Assembly: GCF_901709675.1 (NCBI RefSeq)
Contig: NC_051108.1
Span: 1,178,001 to 1,242,000 of the forward strand
Length of the DNA: 64,000 nucleotides
Direction: 5' to 3'
Source: Syngnathus acus
Lineage: Eukaryota; Chordata; Actinopteri; Syngnathiformes; Syngnathidae
In this document: one piece after another, positions 34,614-44,965 of the stretch
How the letters are laid out: each line of letters starts with the position of its first letter
Position numbering within the stretch: position 1 is the first letter of the stretch
Notes under the pieces: generated by a model
What the model was told of the DNA's origin: nothing
Seen by the model: only the letters and a program-made list of their open reading frames with translations
Database searches by the model: none
Program-made: the position numbers and the translations under genes

Positions 34614-35311
34614 TTAAGGGAGGGGACTGATGAGGAAGCCACTGAAGGTGCTGAGGCGGCTCTGGTCAAAGATCCTCTGGTTGGCCCACATGGTGACCCA
34701 GAGCTTGTCGCCCACGTCCAGTTGCAGCGCCATGCTGTTGGTGGCGCTGCTGAACTTGTTCTGGTCGTCATAGATGGCGAACATGTTGACGCCGTCCTTC
34801 ATCACCGCTGCGTTCAGGCCGCCCTCTGATCCGGAGGCGCCAGTGAAAGTGACGAAGTAGAGACCCTTAATCGGGGCGGTGAAGATGCCTGCGTAAGGAA
34901 GACCACCGCATTTTTAGCGCCCTCCTGTGGTGACCGACCGCAAGAACGACTGGGGAGTGGTTTTGTTTTGTTTTGTTTTGTTTTGTCGTCCTACCTGTGT
35001 TGACATCATAGCCGTCGCCCACGTTGGTGACCACCCTCTTGAACACCAGAGTGGTGTCCGTGTTGAAAGGGCCGTGGTCACCCGCCGCCTGGTCGTCGCT
35101 CTTCAGCGCCACCGAGAATGCCACCTGTTGCCCACCTGCACCAAAAAAAACTCACCCTCAGACTACTAGTGATCTTAAACTGGAGCCGAGGTTTTGGATA
35201 AAAAAAGCTCAAAGGACTTTCCACATGTGAAAAGTGGTCCAACTCACCTTGAGCCCAAAGCCCAGCCGGGCCGCACAGCAGCAACGCAGCAATCACCAAC
35301 TGGTAAGACAT
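34614..35311 (-). CDS. secreted C1q-domain protein, copy B
   Basis: Exons 35248-35311 (signal peptide MSYQLVIAALLLCGPAGLWA), 34995-35135 and 34614-34888 join in phase to give 159 residues. The mature protein is almost only the C1q domain: QVAFSVALKSDDQ, GPFNTDTTLVFKRVVTNVGD, GIFTAPIKGLYFVTFTG, GVNMFAIYDDQNKFSSATNS and FDQSRLSTFSGFLI. Exons 2 and 3 have the same borders and phases as copy A and similar sequence. Exon 1 differs: copy B lacks the coiled coil. A TATA box lies about 36 bp upstream. A secreted, oligomerising role is inferred from the family; the ligand is unknown. Confidence 0.82.
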
Positions 35312-35346
35312 CTTCGGATGAACCGGTGTCCCGATCGCTGGCCTCA

Positions 35347-35352
35347 CTTATA
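35347..35352 (-). promoter_or_regulatory. TATA box of C1q copy B
   Basis: The minus strand reads GGCTATAAGTGAGG, about 36 bp upstream of the copy B start codon at 35311. This implies a very short 5' UTR or a slightly displaced initiation site. Confidence 0.5.
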
Positions 35353-36139
35353 GCCCCGCAGACACGACCTTTGGCATTTACACCCTGTGACCGACGGCTG
35401 TCTGACAAATATTTGAGTTGACCAGATATTATTCATTAATTTTGTCTCGTGGGTCCAGTTATGGTGCGGGTAAATTGAACCCTCACCAGGGTTCATCCAA
35501 AAGTCACCCTGCTGACCCTACGCCAGTCACGTCATTTGGAATTAGGGTTTTTCATTTTTGGTTCGATTCTGAACTTTGGTTGCAAACACGAGATAGGAAA
35601 ATTCAAATTTGTTCAAATCCTCGTCAGCGTTACATGAGCATGAGTCATCTTCAAAGTCGATAAAGTTTGGTGAAGAAATCGGACTTGTGTAAGGTGTGCA
35701 GTTGTTTATTCAAAGTGTGTAGCTGAGAAAGAACACAAAGACCCTCGATGGAGACCCTCAGGGTTCCGTTGGGGTCCAGAAGCACAACACAACTCGAGTC
35801 TGTCCACTTGACGAGTTTTCATGAAGAATCGCCACTTTCAAGTCCACCAGGAATCCCGTTTTGTCCGACGTCTCGACCACGCCCCCGAAAGATGAGGGCA
35901 GGGTTCAAAGTGCAGGAGGGCAAAACACATCAAATAAAACCCAGCAACGGGATTTTAGGGCTGTGCCAGCGGAGCCAGAATGTTTCCACTGGGGAAGACG
36001 TGTGCGTGCGTGTCTGCACACGAGTATGCATGCGCACATTCCCACATGCCTGAAGCCGCTTCGCAAGCCAACGCTAAGCTAAATTAGCGTTTTGCTCCTG
36101 GCGCTTTTTTCAGGGTCCGCCAACAAGCGGTCGCTCGGT
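35353..36139. other. intergenic, mostly probable zbtb1 3' UTR
   Basis: TTTATT at 35705-35710 is AATAAA on the minus strand, a candidate polyadenylation signal for zbtb1 about 430 bp beyond its stop. The remainder shows no coding or repeat content I can name. Confidence 0.45.
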
Positions 36140-38056
36140 CTACAGCCTCTTGGTGTGCTGGAGGTTGTAGTGCGTGCGCATGTCCTTGCGGAGGCGGAAC
36201 TTGTCGCCGCACACGCCGCACACGTAGAGGTGCACGTCCATGTGCTCCTCCAGCTGCTCGCCGCCCGGGAAGATCTGGAAGCACACCTGGCAGATGGTCT
36301 CGCCGGCCGCTAGGTGCGAGATCATGTGGCGCACGTGGTCGTGCTTGAGGAAGGTGCCCTGCTCGCACACGGGGCACACGTAGCGCGCCACGCCCCGGTG
36401 CATGTCCGTGTGTAGGCGCAGCTGGCGCTCGCGCAGGAAGCGCTTGCCGCACGTCTGGCAGGTGAACTGCTTCTCCTTGGTGTGCACCGTGTAGTGCTCG
36501 CGCAGGTGGCAGCGCTGGAAGAAGCCTTTGCCGCAGATGGTGCAGAAGTGCTTGCGCCGGTGGTCGGGGCCGCCGCCGCCACCGGCGCCCGGCCGAAAGG
36601 GCTCGGCCTCGTGGGGGCAGGAGAGGGCGTGCTCCAGCGCCAGGCTCTCGCTCTGGAAGGGCAAGCCGCAGTGAGGGCAGGCCAGGTCGGCGCCGGTGGG
36701 CTCGTCCGCCTCATCTGACTCGCCGCATCGCTCGGCGTGCTCCTGGAGTTGCCGGCCTTTGATCAGCACTTGGCCGCAGCGTCCGCAGGCGCAGATGTGG
36801 CCCAGGTGGCTGGACAGGTAGTGCGCCGACCTGTCGTCCTCGTTCAGCGGCGCCCCGCACAGCTCGCAGGGGGCGCCGTCCGTGCTCTCCTCTTTCACCG
36901 CAAAAAAGTGAGGCGACGCGGCCGACGAGTCGCTTCCCGACATGGCGCTGGAGCACCGCTCGCTCGCTTTCTCCACGCCGGAGACGCCGGGCGCCGCTTC
37001 GCCATCCTCCGCGCCGCCGCCGCCGCCCGCCTCCCGGTCCTCGGGGGGCGGGTCTTCCCCGGGTTCCGTCTTGATGGAAACCCGGTGGGCGGATCCGGCC
37101 CCACCGCTCGGCCCCGCCGCGACCGACCGCAGGTCGCCGAGCACCCGACGCTCTTCGGCGCTGTCCGAAGCGGAGCTCTCGGCTTTGGGGGAGTCGCCGT
37201 CCGGGCTGCGGGCGGGCGCAAAGGTCTTGCGGTTGGTGCAGGTGAGGATGTGCTCGATCAGCAGCTTCTCGCAGCTGAAGACGAAGCCGCAGTCGTCGCA
37301 GGTGAAGGTGCGGCCGAAGCGAGGGCGTTCCCTCAGGGCCGAGCTCCTTCCTCCGCTCCGCTTCCTCAGGTCGCACGGTTGCTCCGACGCATGTCCCGCG
37401 TCCGCACTCGGGAGGACGGCGGCCCTCGGCGCTTCCTCGGTTGCGGGCGGCACCCCCAAGTACCTGCCGAGGCTGTTAAAGTTCACAAAAGCAAAAAGTT
37501 CATGAAGGAATTCCAAATGAAAATGAGTCCAACGCGGCTACCTGGCAGAGCCGCTGACGTTTTTGGTGTCGTCGGCAGAATCTCCAGCAGCGGCCGGCCT
37601 CTGCCGTTCGTACATGCGAACCCCGAACAACATCTTTCCGCCGGCAGCGGCCGCCGTCGAGCACTCGGACGAGGACGGCGTCAGGTTGGAGGCGCCGCCG
37701 ATGTCGCGCAGGTCGTCCAGCGAGTCGGGAATGTAGTACATCTGCAGGTAGACCATGGACGCTTTGAGGTCGTCGAAGTCAAAGGAGCCTGCAGCGATGC
37801 GTCCCAGGTACATGAGCTGCAGGATCAGGTCGAAGCACTCGGCACTGATCTGCATGTTACTGAGGTCCAGGCGCGCCGCCCCCTGCTGGTCGCGGATGAA
37901 CATCATACGGAAATAGGAGCTGCAGGCCGCCAGCACGGCCTTGTGCGCCCGGAAGTAGATGTCGCCGATGGCGATGAGGCAGTCGCATAGAAAGCCCCAC
38001 TCGCGCTGGTTGTTCAGCTGCTGGAGGACGTGATCGCTGTGGCTCGGCCGAGCCAT
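36140..38056 (-). CDS. zbtb1: zinc finger and BTB domain-containing protein 1
   Basis: This is a nuclear transcriptional repressor needed for lymphocyte development and for DNA-damage tolerance in mammals. Coding exons are 37542-38056 and 36140-37472, joined in phase for 615 residues (human about 713). The first exon carries the BTB domain from [20 protein letters not shown] through the [16 protein letters not shown] helix. The second carries [20 protein letters not shown], the ubiquitin-binding-type finger around [20 protein letters not shown] with [20 protein letters not shown], and a run of C-terminal C2H2 fingers ending [17 protein letters not shown]. All these segments match ZBTB1 specifically; the shortening is in the acidic, poorly conserved middle. 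The start is the ATG just after a CCCGCAG acceptor, so a 5' UTR exon lies upstream. It is head to head with zbtb25, as in human 14q23. Confidence 0.93.
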
Positions 38057-39520
38057 CGCCCTGCGGGACGCCACACACATCATTAATGTGACCTATAAAC
38101 ATTGGAACCTAACTCAGTCTGAGAGGAGAAGTAAAAGAAATAAACACTTGAGATGACGTAAGGGCCCACTTCCAGCCCCTGTAATAATAAAAATAAAATG
38201 AACACTTGAGATGATGTCATCAATTCGGACTTTTATCTTGATAAAACTGTTCATAATTTCCAGCTCCTGTTCCGGTGAACAGGGCTTAGGGCGATTTGAT
38301 GGGGGAATGAAAGGAAGGAGAGCAGCGCGCCCCCTCGCGGCCCGGATAATGAAGCTACAAGCTAACAAGCTACTAAGCATCTACAACACCGGAAGTCTTT
38401 GCGACTACGCCTCCAAACTAAAAGCACATGGCTAAAAAGGATTGGAAGAAATCCGGCTTGGAAAACTTGAACATATCACACGGAACGACAGAATGGGCAG
38501 TGTTTTTGTGGCGCCACCTAGCGGCTGCGAGCAGACAGACGAAGTCACTTGAACCGGCCTAAATACGTTTGACTTTGGAAGGCAAACAGGAAAATACAAA
38601 AGAGTATGGCGGCGCGTTTGCTTGGGACGCAAACGGCAACGTCTCCCGCAAACCGCTCCGCCACCCCCGCAACGAGCACGCAAAACAACCCCCTCCGCCC
38701 CACCTCCTGCAGGCAGCGCAACACCGACTCACCGCAAGTCGCCGAGGCCGACAGAGAAGCTCTAAGGTCGGCTGAAGATGGGCGGAGGCTCCGCGGTAAA
38801 TCGACCCTTCCCCTGCGGAGTAAAGTTGCGAGTCGGGGCAGAAGAAGAATAAGGAAAGAAAGAAAAAGGAGAAGCGTTTCGTCCTCCTCCTTCTTGTTCT
38901 TCAACTAGTGCTGGATGCAACTTCCGCACAAACCGCCTGTAGATCACGAGGAACAAAATAAAAGACTTCCAGTTGCAGGGGGCGCCTTCAAAATAAAGTT
39001 GCAAGAGCGAGCTTTTGGCAACGCGCTCAGTCAATAAACTGGAAAGCTAATCAGCGATATAAAGCTCATTGCTTTTGTATATTGGCATTTGTTTATCGTA
39101 TATTTATTGAATCCAAATCAATACTTCAGGTGTCCACAATGCCTACCAACGCTGACGTCATGTCTTCCAAGCGAAATGCAGGTTCCAACGAAGTCCATTC
39201 AAAAGGCTTTTTTTTTTTTTCCGTGTAATTCACAATTGCAGTACAAGGTGCTGTTTTGGGGGGGCGCTCACGTGACGGTTCTCGTCCTCTCGCGAGACGT
39301 GACGCAGCTTGGCGCACAAACAATCATCTTCACCTTCATCGCCATCCTCGCTCGCTCGGATTCTTTCGGCGGTAAGGCGTCAATTAATCGATCCCTTAAT
39401 GAGCGTACACGTATTGACGCAGCCCTCGGGTCAATGCGCGTAGCCAAGGTGCGCGCGCGACTCGGCCTTTTCCTGACAAAAGGTGTGTGCGGTATGCAAA
39501 TGTATGCTCGCAGGTCCGCG
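38057..39520. promoter_or_regulatory. shared head-to-head 5' region of zbtb1 and zbtb25
   Basis: About 1.46 kb separate the divergent start codons. A GC-rich block near 38590-38840, rich in CpG, is the likely bidirectional promoter core. The start of zbtb25 follows an acceptor (TGCTCGCAG, ending 39513), so both genes probably have non-coding first exons here. The segment 39010-39220 is AT-rich. No other gene is seen. Confidence 0.5.
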
Positions 39521-41001
39521 ATGGAGGCGACGTCTGCGTGTGCGGCGGCGTGTGCGTCGGCGACGTCCGCTCACAGTCTGCTGCTGCTGCAGCAGCTCAA
39601 CGTGCAGCGCGAGTTCGGTTTCTTGTGCGACTGCACGGTCGCCATCGGCAATGTCTATTTCAAAGCTCACCGCGCCGTCCTCGCTGCCTTCTCAAACTAT
39701 TTCAAGATGATCTTCATCCACCAGACCAGGTCGGTCGAACGCACGCACGCGCACCTGCAGCCTCCCCCAGTCACGACAGTAGTGTCTTGAGATACGAGTT
39801 GAATTCGTATCGTCACCACGCCCCTTTCTGAAAGGTTTTCCCAATTTTTCAGAAACAGCATTGGATGGTGTTAGCTTTGGTGCAAGCATGACAGTTGATG
39901 ACCAACCTTTTTTTTTTTTTTACATGATTCTCATGTGTGCATGTCAGCGAGTGCATCAAGATCCAGCCCACCGACATCCAGCCCGATGTGTTTAGCTACC
40001 TGCTGCACGTGATGTACACCGGGGCGTGCCCCAAGCAGGCCGTGGAGCCCGCCCGTCTGGAGGAAGGCATCAAATTCCTCCACGCCCACCAGCTGTGTCG
40101 CAAGGCTGGCGATGGGCCTGCCGGCGGCGCCAGCGCCGACGCCGCCACCGGCTCTGCCGCCGATGCCGTGCGCATGTCCAACCTGTACGGCATTCAGATC
40201 TCTTCCCAGCTGGCCGGCAAGGAGGCCCCCGCAGCCGCCGTCCAGCCGGGGGGGCGGGGAGCCCGCGCCCACTCGCATCCGTCGCTCGCCGTGGGATCGG
40301 AAGGAGAGCGATCGGATGGCCACGGCTCTCCGCCGCAGGACGACTTCCACGTCTCGGCCACCGTCAAGCAGGAGCGTCCGGATGAGGAGGGAGTGGGGCC
40401 GGGGTCGCCGCCTCGGGACGGCGCAGCGTCCAAAGATCGCCTGCCGCCGGCACTGGCGTGTCCCCGCTGCGGCCATCGCTGCCCGTCGCCCGAGCGGCTG
40501 CGCCAGCACCTGTTCAGCCACGCCCTTCACCCCGCCCTCTTCACGGAGGGGCTGACGTACGAAAGCGGGGGCGGCACTGGCGGCCCGGATGACGACGGCG
40601 TTGACGCTGGTCGCCTGGAGGAGGCGCTGCGCCAGAGTCAGGCGCTCGCCGCGCAGTTGGCGGCGGAGCTTCGCCGGAGCCGTGAGGGGGCGGGGCTAAG
40701 CGCCGCCCCCGCCACCCACTCGCGCAAGCGCAAGATGGCGTGCGCCGTGTGCGGCGTGCGTTTCTCACACAAGAGTCAGCTTCAGGAGCACATGTACGCG
40801 CACACGGCTAAGCCACCCAGACTGCATCGCCATAGTCAGCTCTTCCACAGCTCCGCCCACTTCTGCCCTGACGGGGGCGGGGCTTCAGCCAATGACACCC
40901 TCCTGGAAGTGGGCAGGGATGCTCAGGACAACGGAAGCTCCGCCTACTCGCTCGACTCGGAAATCTCGCAGGAGAGCGGCGACGGCGGGCGTTGCGAGTG
41001 A
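39521..41001 (+). CDS. zbtb25: zinc finger and BTB domain-containing protein 25
   Basis: This is a nuclear BTB zinc-finger repressor. Exons 39521-39729 and 39948-41001 join within a Ser codon to give 420 residues (human 435). The BTB domain reads [40 protein letters not shown] and, after the intron, [20 protein letters not shown], which is ZBTB25 wording rather than ZBTB2. After a long low-complexity middle come two C2H2 fingers: [21 protein letters not shown] and, after the basic [27 protein letters not shown]. The C-terminus has the acidic [14 protein letters not shown]. The N-terminus carries an extra Ala/Cys-rich segment ([17 protein letters not shown]) where human has only a few residues; it is encoded by GTGTGCGGCGGC-like repeats. 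The human locus has the same zbtb1-zbtb25-mthfd1 order. Confidence 0.92.
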
Positions 41002-41160
41002 CGCCTGCTTGGTCATGTGACTGGACGTCCCGCTGTGACTTTTGTTGATAGACACTTCTCGTTTTGTCCTCTCTGTGGTTTTTAAAGTAAAAGCTCTGCT
41101 CAAACACGCTTTGCGATTCTTTATTTTGGAACAGGAGGACTATTGAGAGCGCAACGAGTG

Positions 41161-43056
41161 TTAAACAGCAGCGCTGGTGAGGACACGCTGAGCGCTGAGC
41201 ACCGTGTTCTACGGCAAAAAAGAAATACGCCATCAGCGTTTGCGTGGTACGCCAGCTAGCGCTTGCAGTCCTACCTGCATCAACATGGCCACCGTCATGG
41301 GCCCCACCCCTCCCGGAACCGGCGTGATGAATCCAGCTCTTTGATAGGCTGAGGCGAAATGCACGTCGCCCACCACACGCTTGCCGCTCGGCTTGCTGCC
41401 GTCTGCCATCGCCACCCGAGAAAAGACACAATTTCCATAAATGGGCCCGCTCATTCATGTTCATTACGTTTATTTGAACAGAAATGTTACAAGAAATGAT
41501 CACGCTCACCCGCCACGTGATTGATCCCGCAGTCGATGAGCACGCAGCCCTCCTTCAGCCAATCGCCTTGCACCATCTCCGCTCGCCCCGCCCCCACCAC
41601 CACGATGTCCGCCCTGCCCACCTGAAGACGGCAAACACATTGTCCTCTAGCTTCGTGGTGATGACATCATCATACGGCGTTGCTCACGTGTTTGGCAATG
41701 TCATGCGTCTTTGAGTGACAGGTGGTAACAGTGGCGTGGTTCCACAAGAGCAGGTCGTGCATGGGCGCGCCCACAATCTTACTGCGACCGATCACCACGG
41801 CGTGTTTGCCAGCCACGCTTACACCTGGGGGGGGAAAAAAATAAAATACCCACAGACATCCTCACGACATCACATATTGATAAGGATTCCTCAGCCAATT
41901 CCTCAAACAAAATGTGTATGTGACCTGTCTGTCTGATGAGTTCCATGCAACCGTTGGGGGTGCACGGAATGTAGCAGTAGTTCAGGTCCCCGCGAGATAG
42001 CTTGCCTGCGTTGATGCAACTCAGACTACACACACACATATCAGTTAAAGGGTGACGATGATGGTCACACTGGCGGTGCTAGGATTTTCTCTCTTGGGAC
42101 TGTAGGGGGAGCATATTTATGATGGGGACAGTGCCCCCTGCAGCCCCCCTCTAGCGCCGCCAGTGCATGGTGATAAATAATACATTCTATCAATTCTGAC
42201 CCGTCCACGTCTTTGAGCGGCGATACGGCGTTGGTGACCAGCTCCACGTCCATGCGGTTGACGGAATCCAGGGGAAGCTGCACGATGAGGCCGTGCACGG
42301 ACGCGTCCTCGTTGACGGACGCGATGGTCCGCAGCACCTGTGGGCAATGTGACCTCAGCGAATCCACTCAGGTGCACAGTAGTCGAGCCTTTCCAATTAC
42401 AGACCCACCTCGTCCTGTGTCACCGTGTTGGGCAACCTCACGTGCGCTGCTTCAATGCCCACCTGAAGAGGGAAAAAAATAAATAAAATTAACTGCTGGC
42501 CCTTCAGTGGGAACTTAAAGCAACCTTTACTCACACAAACTGTCCAATCAGCACTGACAAGACTGCAAAATATAAGCGGTCACTTTTTTGTCTTCAGTTC
42601 AAACCCCTGCCACTAGATGGCGCCAGTAAACTGCTCTTGCATTGTCAGGCGGTGTTGCAAATGTGCCTTAAATTCACCTCAGCTGCAGCTTTCATCTTGC
42701 TGCTGATGTACAAGTTGGAATCTTCTCTGTTTCCCACCTGAAGGCAAGCAGAGACACGACACGGTGAGGTCACGTGATGACATCACATAACGGAGGCGGG
42801 CCTTGAGAGTGACCTGTAAAACCAGTAGACTCGGGATGACCTTGGACGTCTTCATCTTGTCCACCTCCTTCTTCAGACGCTCCCTCACCAGCCTGAGGAC
42901 ATGTTGCACACGGGCTGAAACCAACTGAGATCAACATCACCAGACATGCCGAGTTGACACCTACTTGGCCGTTTGGTTTCCAGAGATGATGGTTGCTATG
43001 GAGCGTCGGCCTCCATAGCAACATGACAAAGTCAGGTGGCGCAACAGAGCCAACAT
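41161..43056 (-). CDS. MTHFD1-type methylene-THF dehydrogenase/cyclohydrolase lacking the synthetase domain
   Basis: Predicted to interconvert 5,10-methylene-THF, methenyl-THF and 10-formyl-THF. Ten exons join in phase: 42965-43056, 42814-42892, 42678-42737, 42409-42462, 42201-42337, 41925-42025, 41688-41824, 41510-41621, 41275-41402 and 41161-41208, for 315 residues. Catalytic Tyr and Lys are kept in [10 protein letters not shown], as are [19 protein letters not shown], the NADP loop [25 protein letters not shown] and [16 protein letters not shown]. After that the protein ends [15 protein letters not shown] and stop, where MTHFD1 would continue for some 600 residues of formyl-THF synthetase. 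Residues 1-21 ([20 protein letters not shown], then Ala) extend the cytosolic MTHFD1 start, are Arg-rich and have no acidic residue, so a mitochondrial presequence is likely. [10 protein letters not shown] and SRGDLN are MTHFD1 wording, not MTHFD2. It occupies the position next to zbtb25 where human has MTHFD1. Confidence 0.88.
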
Positions 43057-44280
43057 GACTGAAGGAGGAAGACACCATAATTGCACTTTATCATCGCTAT
43101 GAATGTTCTGAACTCCTCTGTCCAGTGTCATTATGCCAATGTTTCTTTTAGCGCGAGTCAACAGCGCCCCTATTGGTAGCAACCAATACGTGCACGGTAT
43201 CTTGAGAAGCATTGCCTCAAGTCGCAGGTCAACGAGCCAATTGCACTCAAGCAATCAATTTCTACATAATCAATTCCAATTCCTGGCTAACAATTATTGA
43301 TTGTAAACGCAAGCGAAGACAGCAAAGGCAACGTGGCGTCTTACCTGAGAGACCACCGCAACTCCACTGTGCAATCATTGACCAGTGTGTGTTTGTGTAC
43401 AAAAGGTCAGCAAGTCAAAAAAAAAAATTGGCAACCGAGAAGCATTTCACTTACTGGCGGCAAATTAAAAAGATGTGAAACTATGAATAATTGCAGCGTT
43501 TATTTTCTGTGTTGTAAACATGTCACAACTTAAAATCAACCCTAAGCCTTATTTACAGACTTTATATCCACACGTAGACAAACATGATACACATTTGCAA
43601 CATTTCATTTTGGTTTCACTTGAAAATTATGACGAAATAAACAATTATTTTAGTTAAAGAGAGGAACAAAAAAAAAAGGGAAAACAATCCTGACCACATG
43701 GTCCTTCTCTGATTGGATAAGAGCCCCGTGGGAAGTCCCGCCCCTCCACCACTTGACAGCACATTGACCTTTGACCTACCTGTACACACCCCACGCTAGA
43801 ATGGGGTCAGGCGACATTCTTCAAACTCCGAGCGAGTCACCGTGTCATACACGTAGGCACGCACGAGGGCCGGGTAGCGTGTATCCCTGATAAGCAGCCG
43901 CTGGCTGCAATGTGGGCAAGGCACTTCCTGTCACTTGTCGTCTGCCTCCGACGGGAAGTCCCTTCAACCAAAAGACAAACAAAATGTGACAACAGGAAGA
44001 GATGTTATGTTGAGGCATGAGGTCAAACAGCCAACAGTGACCATTCGTGAGGGAACGGCAATGAATGCAAAGGGACTGGTCGCCAGCCAATGTCACGGCA
44101 GAGACAGACAGAGCATTGGCGCCAATGAGTAATTTGGAGCCTTAACTTTTTGCAAAAGGATGTCAAGTGGAAGTGAAGAAGCCACCAGTAACAAGTTGAG
44201 CAGGACGGTCCGGTTGGGAGCAGTTGCGCCGCCCGACCGTCCGGCGCGACCGGTCGCACCGGCTCGCTTCCCGGCGGCCG
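43057..44280. other. intergenic mthfd1-like / mir203
   Basis: This is the 5' flank of the minus-strand mthfd1-like gene. A further acceptor-like TTCAG directly before its ATG suggests a non-coding upstream exon somewhere here. The segment 43500-43680 is AT-rich. No other coding sequence is supported. Confidence 0.45.
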
Positions 44281-44288
44281 TATAAAAG
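44281..44288 (+). promoter_or_regulatory. TATA box of the mir-203 primary transcript
   Basis: TATAAAAG follows a strongly GC-rich stretch (44208-44280) and precedes the hairpin by about 60 bp. Initiation near 44310 would place the pre-miRNA close to the 5' end of the primary transcript. Confidence 0.6.
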
Positions 44289-44340
44289 GAGAGGCTAGAC
44301 GCCAGAGGAGCGGTCGCCTCCTCGGGTCCCGCCTGCCGTC

Positions 44341-44421
44341 CGCCTGGCTCCAGTGGTTCTTGACACTTCAACAGTGGTCAGGCGCTTTTGTGAAATGTTT
44401 AGGACCACTTGAGCCGGATGG
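44341..44421 (+). ncRNA. mir203: miR-203 precursor hairpin
   Basis: The arm at 44390-44411 starts GTGAAATGTTTAGGACCA, the mature miR-203 sequence with seed UGAAAUG, and ends in the fish-type CUUG. The other arm at 44352-44373 starts AGTGGTTCTTGACA. GGCTC at 44346-44350 pairs with GAGCC at 44411-44415 to close the stem. miR-203 represses p63 and promotes exit from the stem state in stratified epidermis, and acts in fish fin regeneration. A GTGAGT donor at 44502 and AATAAA at 44753 suggest the primary transcript is either a short unspliced RNA ending near 44775 or the first exon of a spliced one. Confidence 0.9.
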
Positions 44422-44965
44422 GAGCTTGTCGACGTGCAAGGAGCGCCGGACGGGCCTTCGTCTTTTCGTCCCGAGATTCGGATTTGTGACGTTGGGTTTT
44501 GGTGAGTGTCGTATGCTCCGTTAAAGCATGAAAAAGATTTGAGAGGATGAAAATGACGTGACGTGGAATTTTTCCAATCGGAAATATTTATTTGCGCAAA
44601 TCAAAGGTGTTCACCTTTAGCGCTACAAACTTTCATGCTCACTTATTAAACAAATGTTTAAAATGTTTTTATGCAATCTAAGTCAACTTTTGTTTTTATC
44701 TGATGCACTGTACTGTATCTTACCGAGATGTTCCGTGTTTTCCTCGTTCCAAAATAAAAGTTTGTTTTCAGCACTCGTCCGTGGGCCTTTTATTTCGATG
44801 ACATAGAAAGTAGTTTTACAATCGTTTTAGGCTCCGCCCTTTCCGCAGTGAAGGAGAACGATCGCTTGTGTAAAGTGATGTGACAAAAGAGGAAAGAGAA
44901 AGAAAAAAAGTTGTCTCACTCAAAGTGCACGTGGGAAGAACGGGAATTGGCGTAGGGCGCCAACG
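44422..44965 (+). other. mir-203 primary transcript 3' part and cep43 downstream flank
   Basis: This stretch contains the candidate donor (44502) and the plus-strand AATAAA at 44753-44758, followed by a GT-rich downstream element. The cep43 3' UTR enters from the right on the opposite strand. No open frame is worth calling. Confidence 0.45.

Noticed and set aside
36737-37990. 417-codon plus-strand frame opposite zbtb1
   Set aside because: Antisense shadow of a GC-rich zinc-finger gene; it crosses the zbtb1 intron without any conserved feature.
39521-41001. Naming this gene zbtb2
   Set aside because: The BTB domain resembles ZBTB2, but [20 protein letters not shown] and [17 protein letters not shown], two fingers only and the zbtb1 neighbour fit ZBTB25.
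41161-43056. Naming this gene mthfd2 or mthfd2l
   Set aside because: Length and possible mitochondrial leader fit, but the wording ([32 protein letters not shown]) and the position beside zbtb25 are those of MTHFD1.
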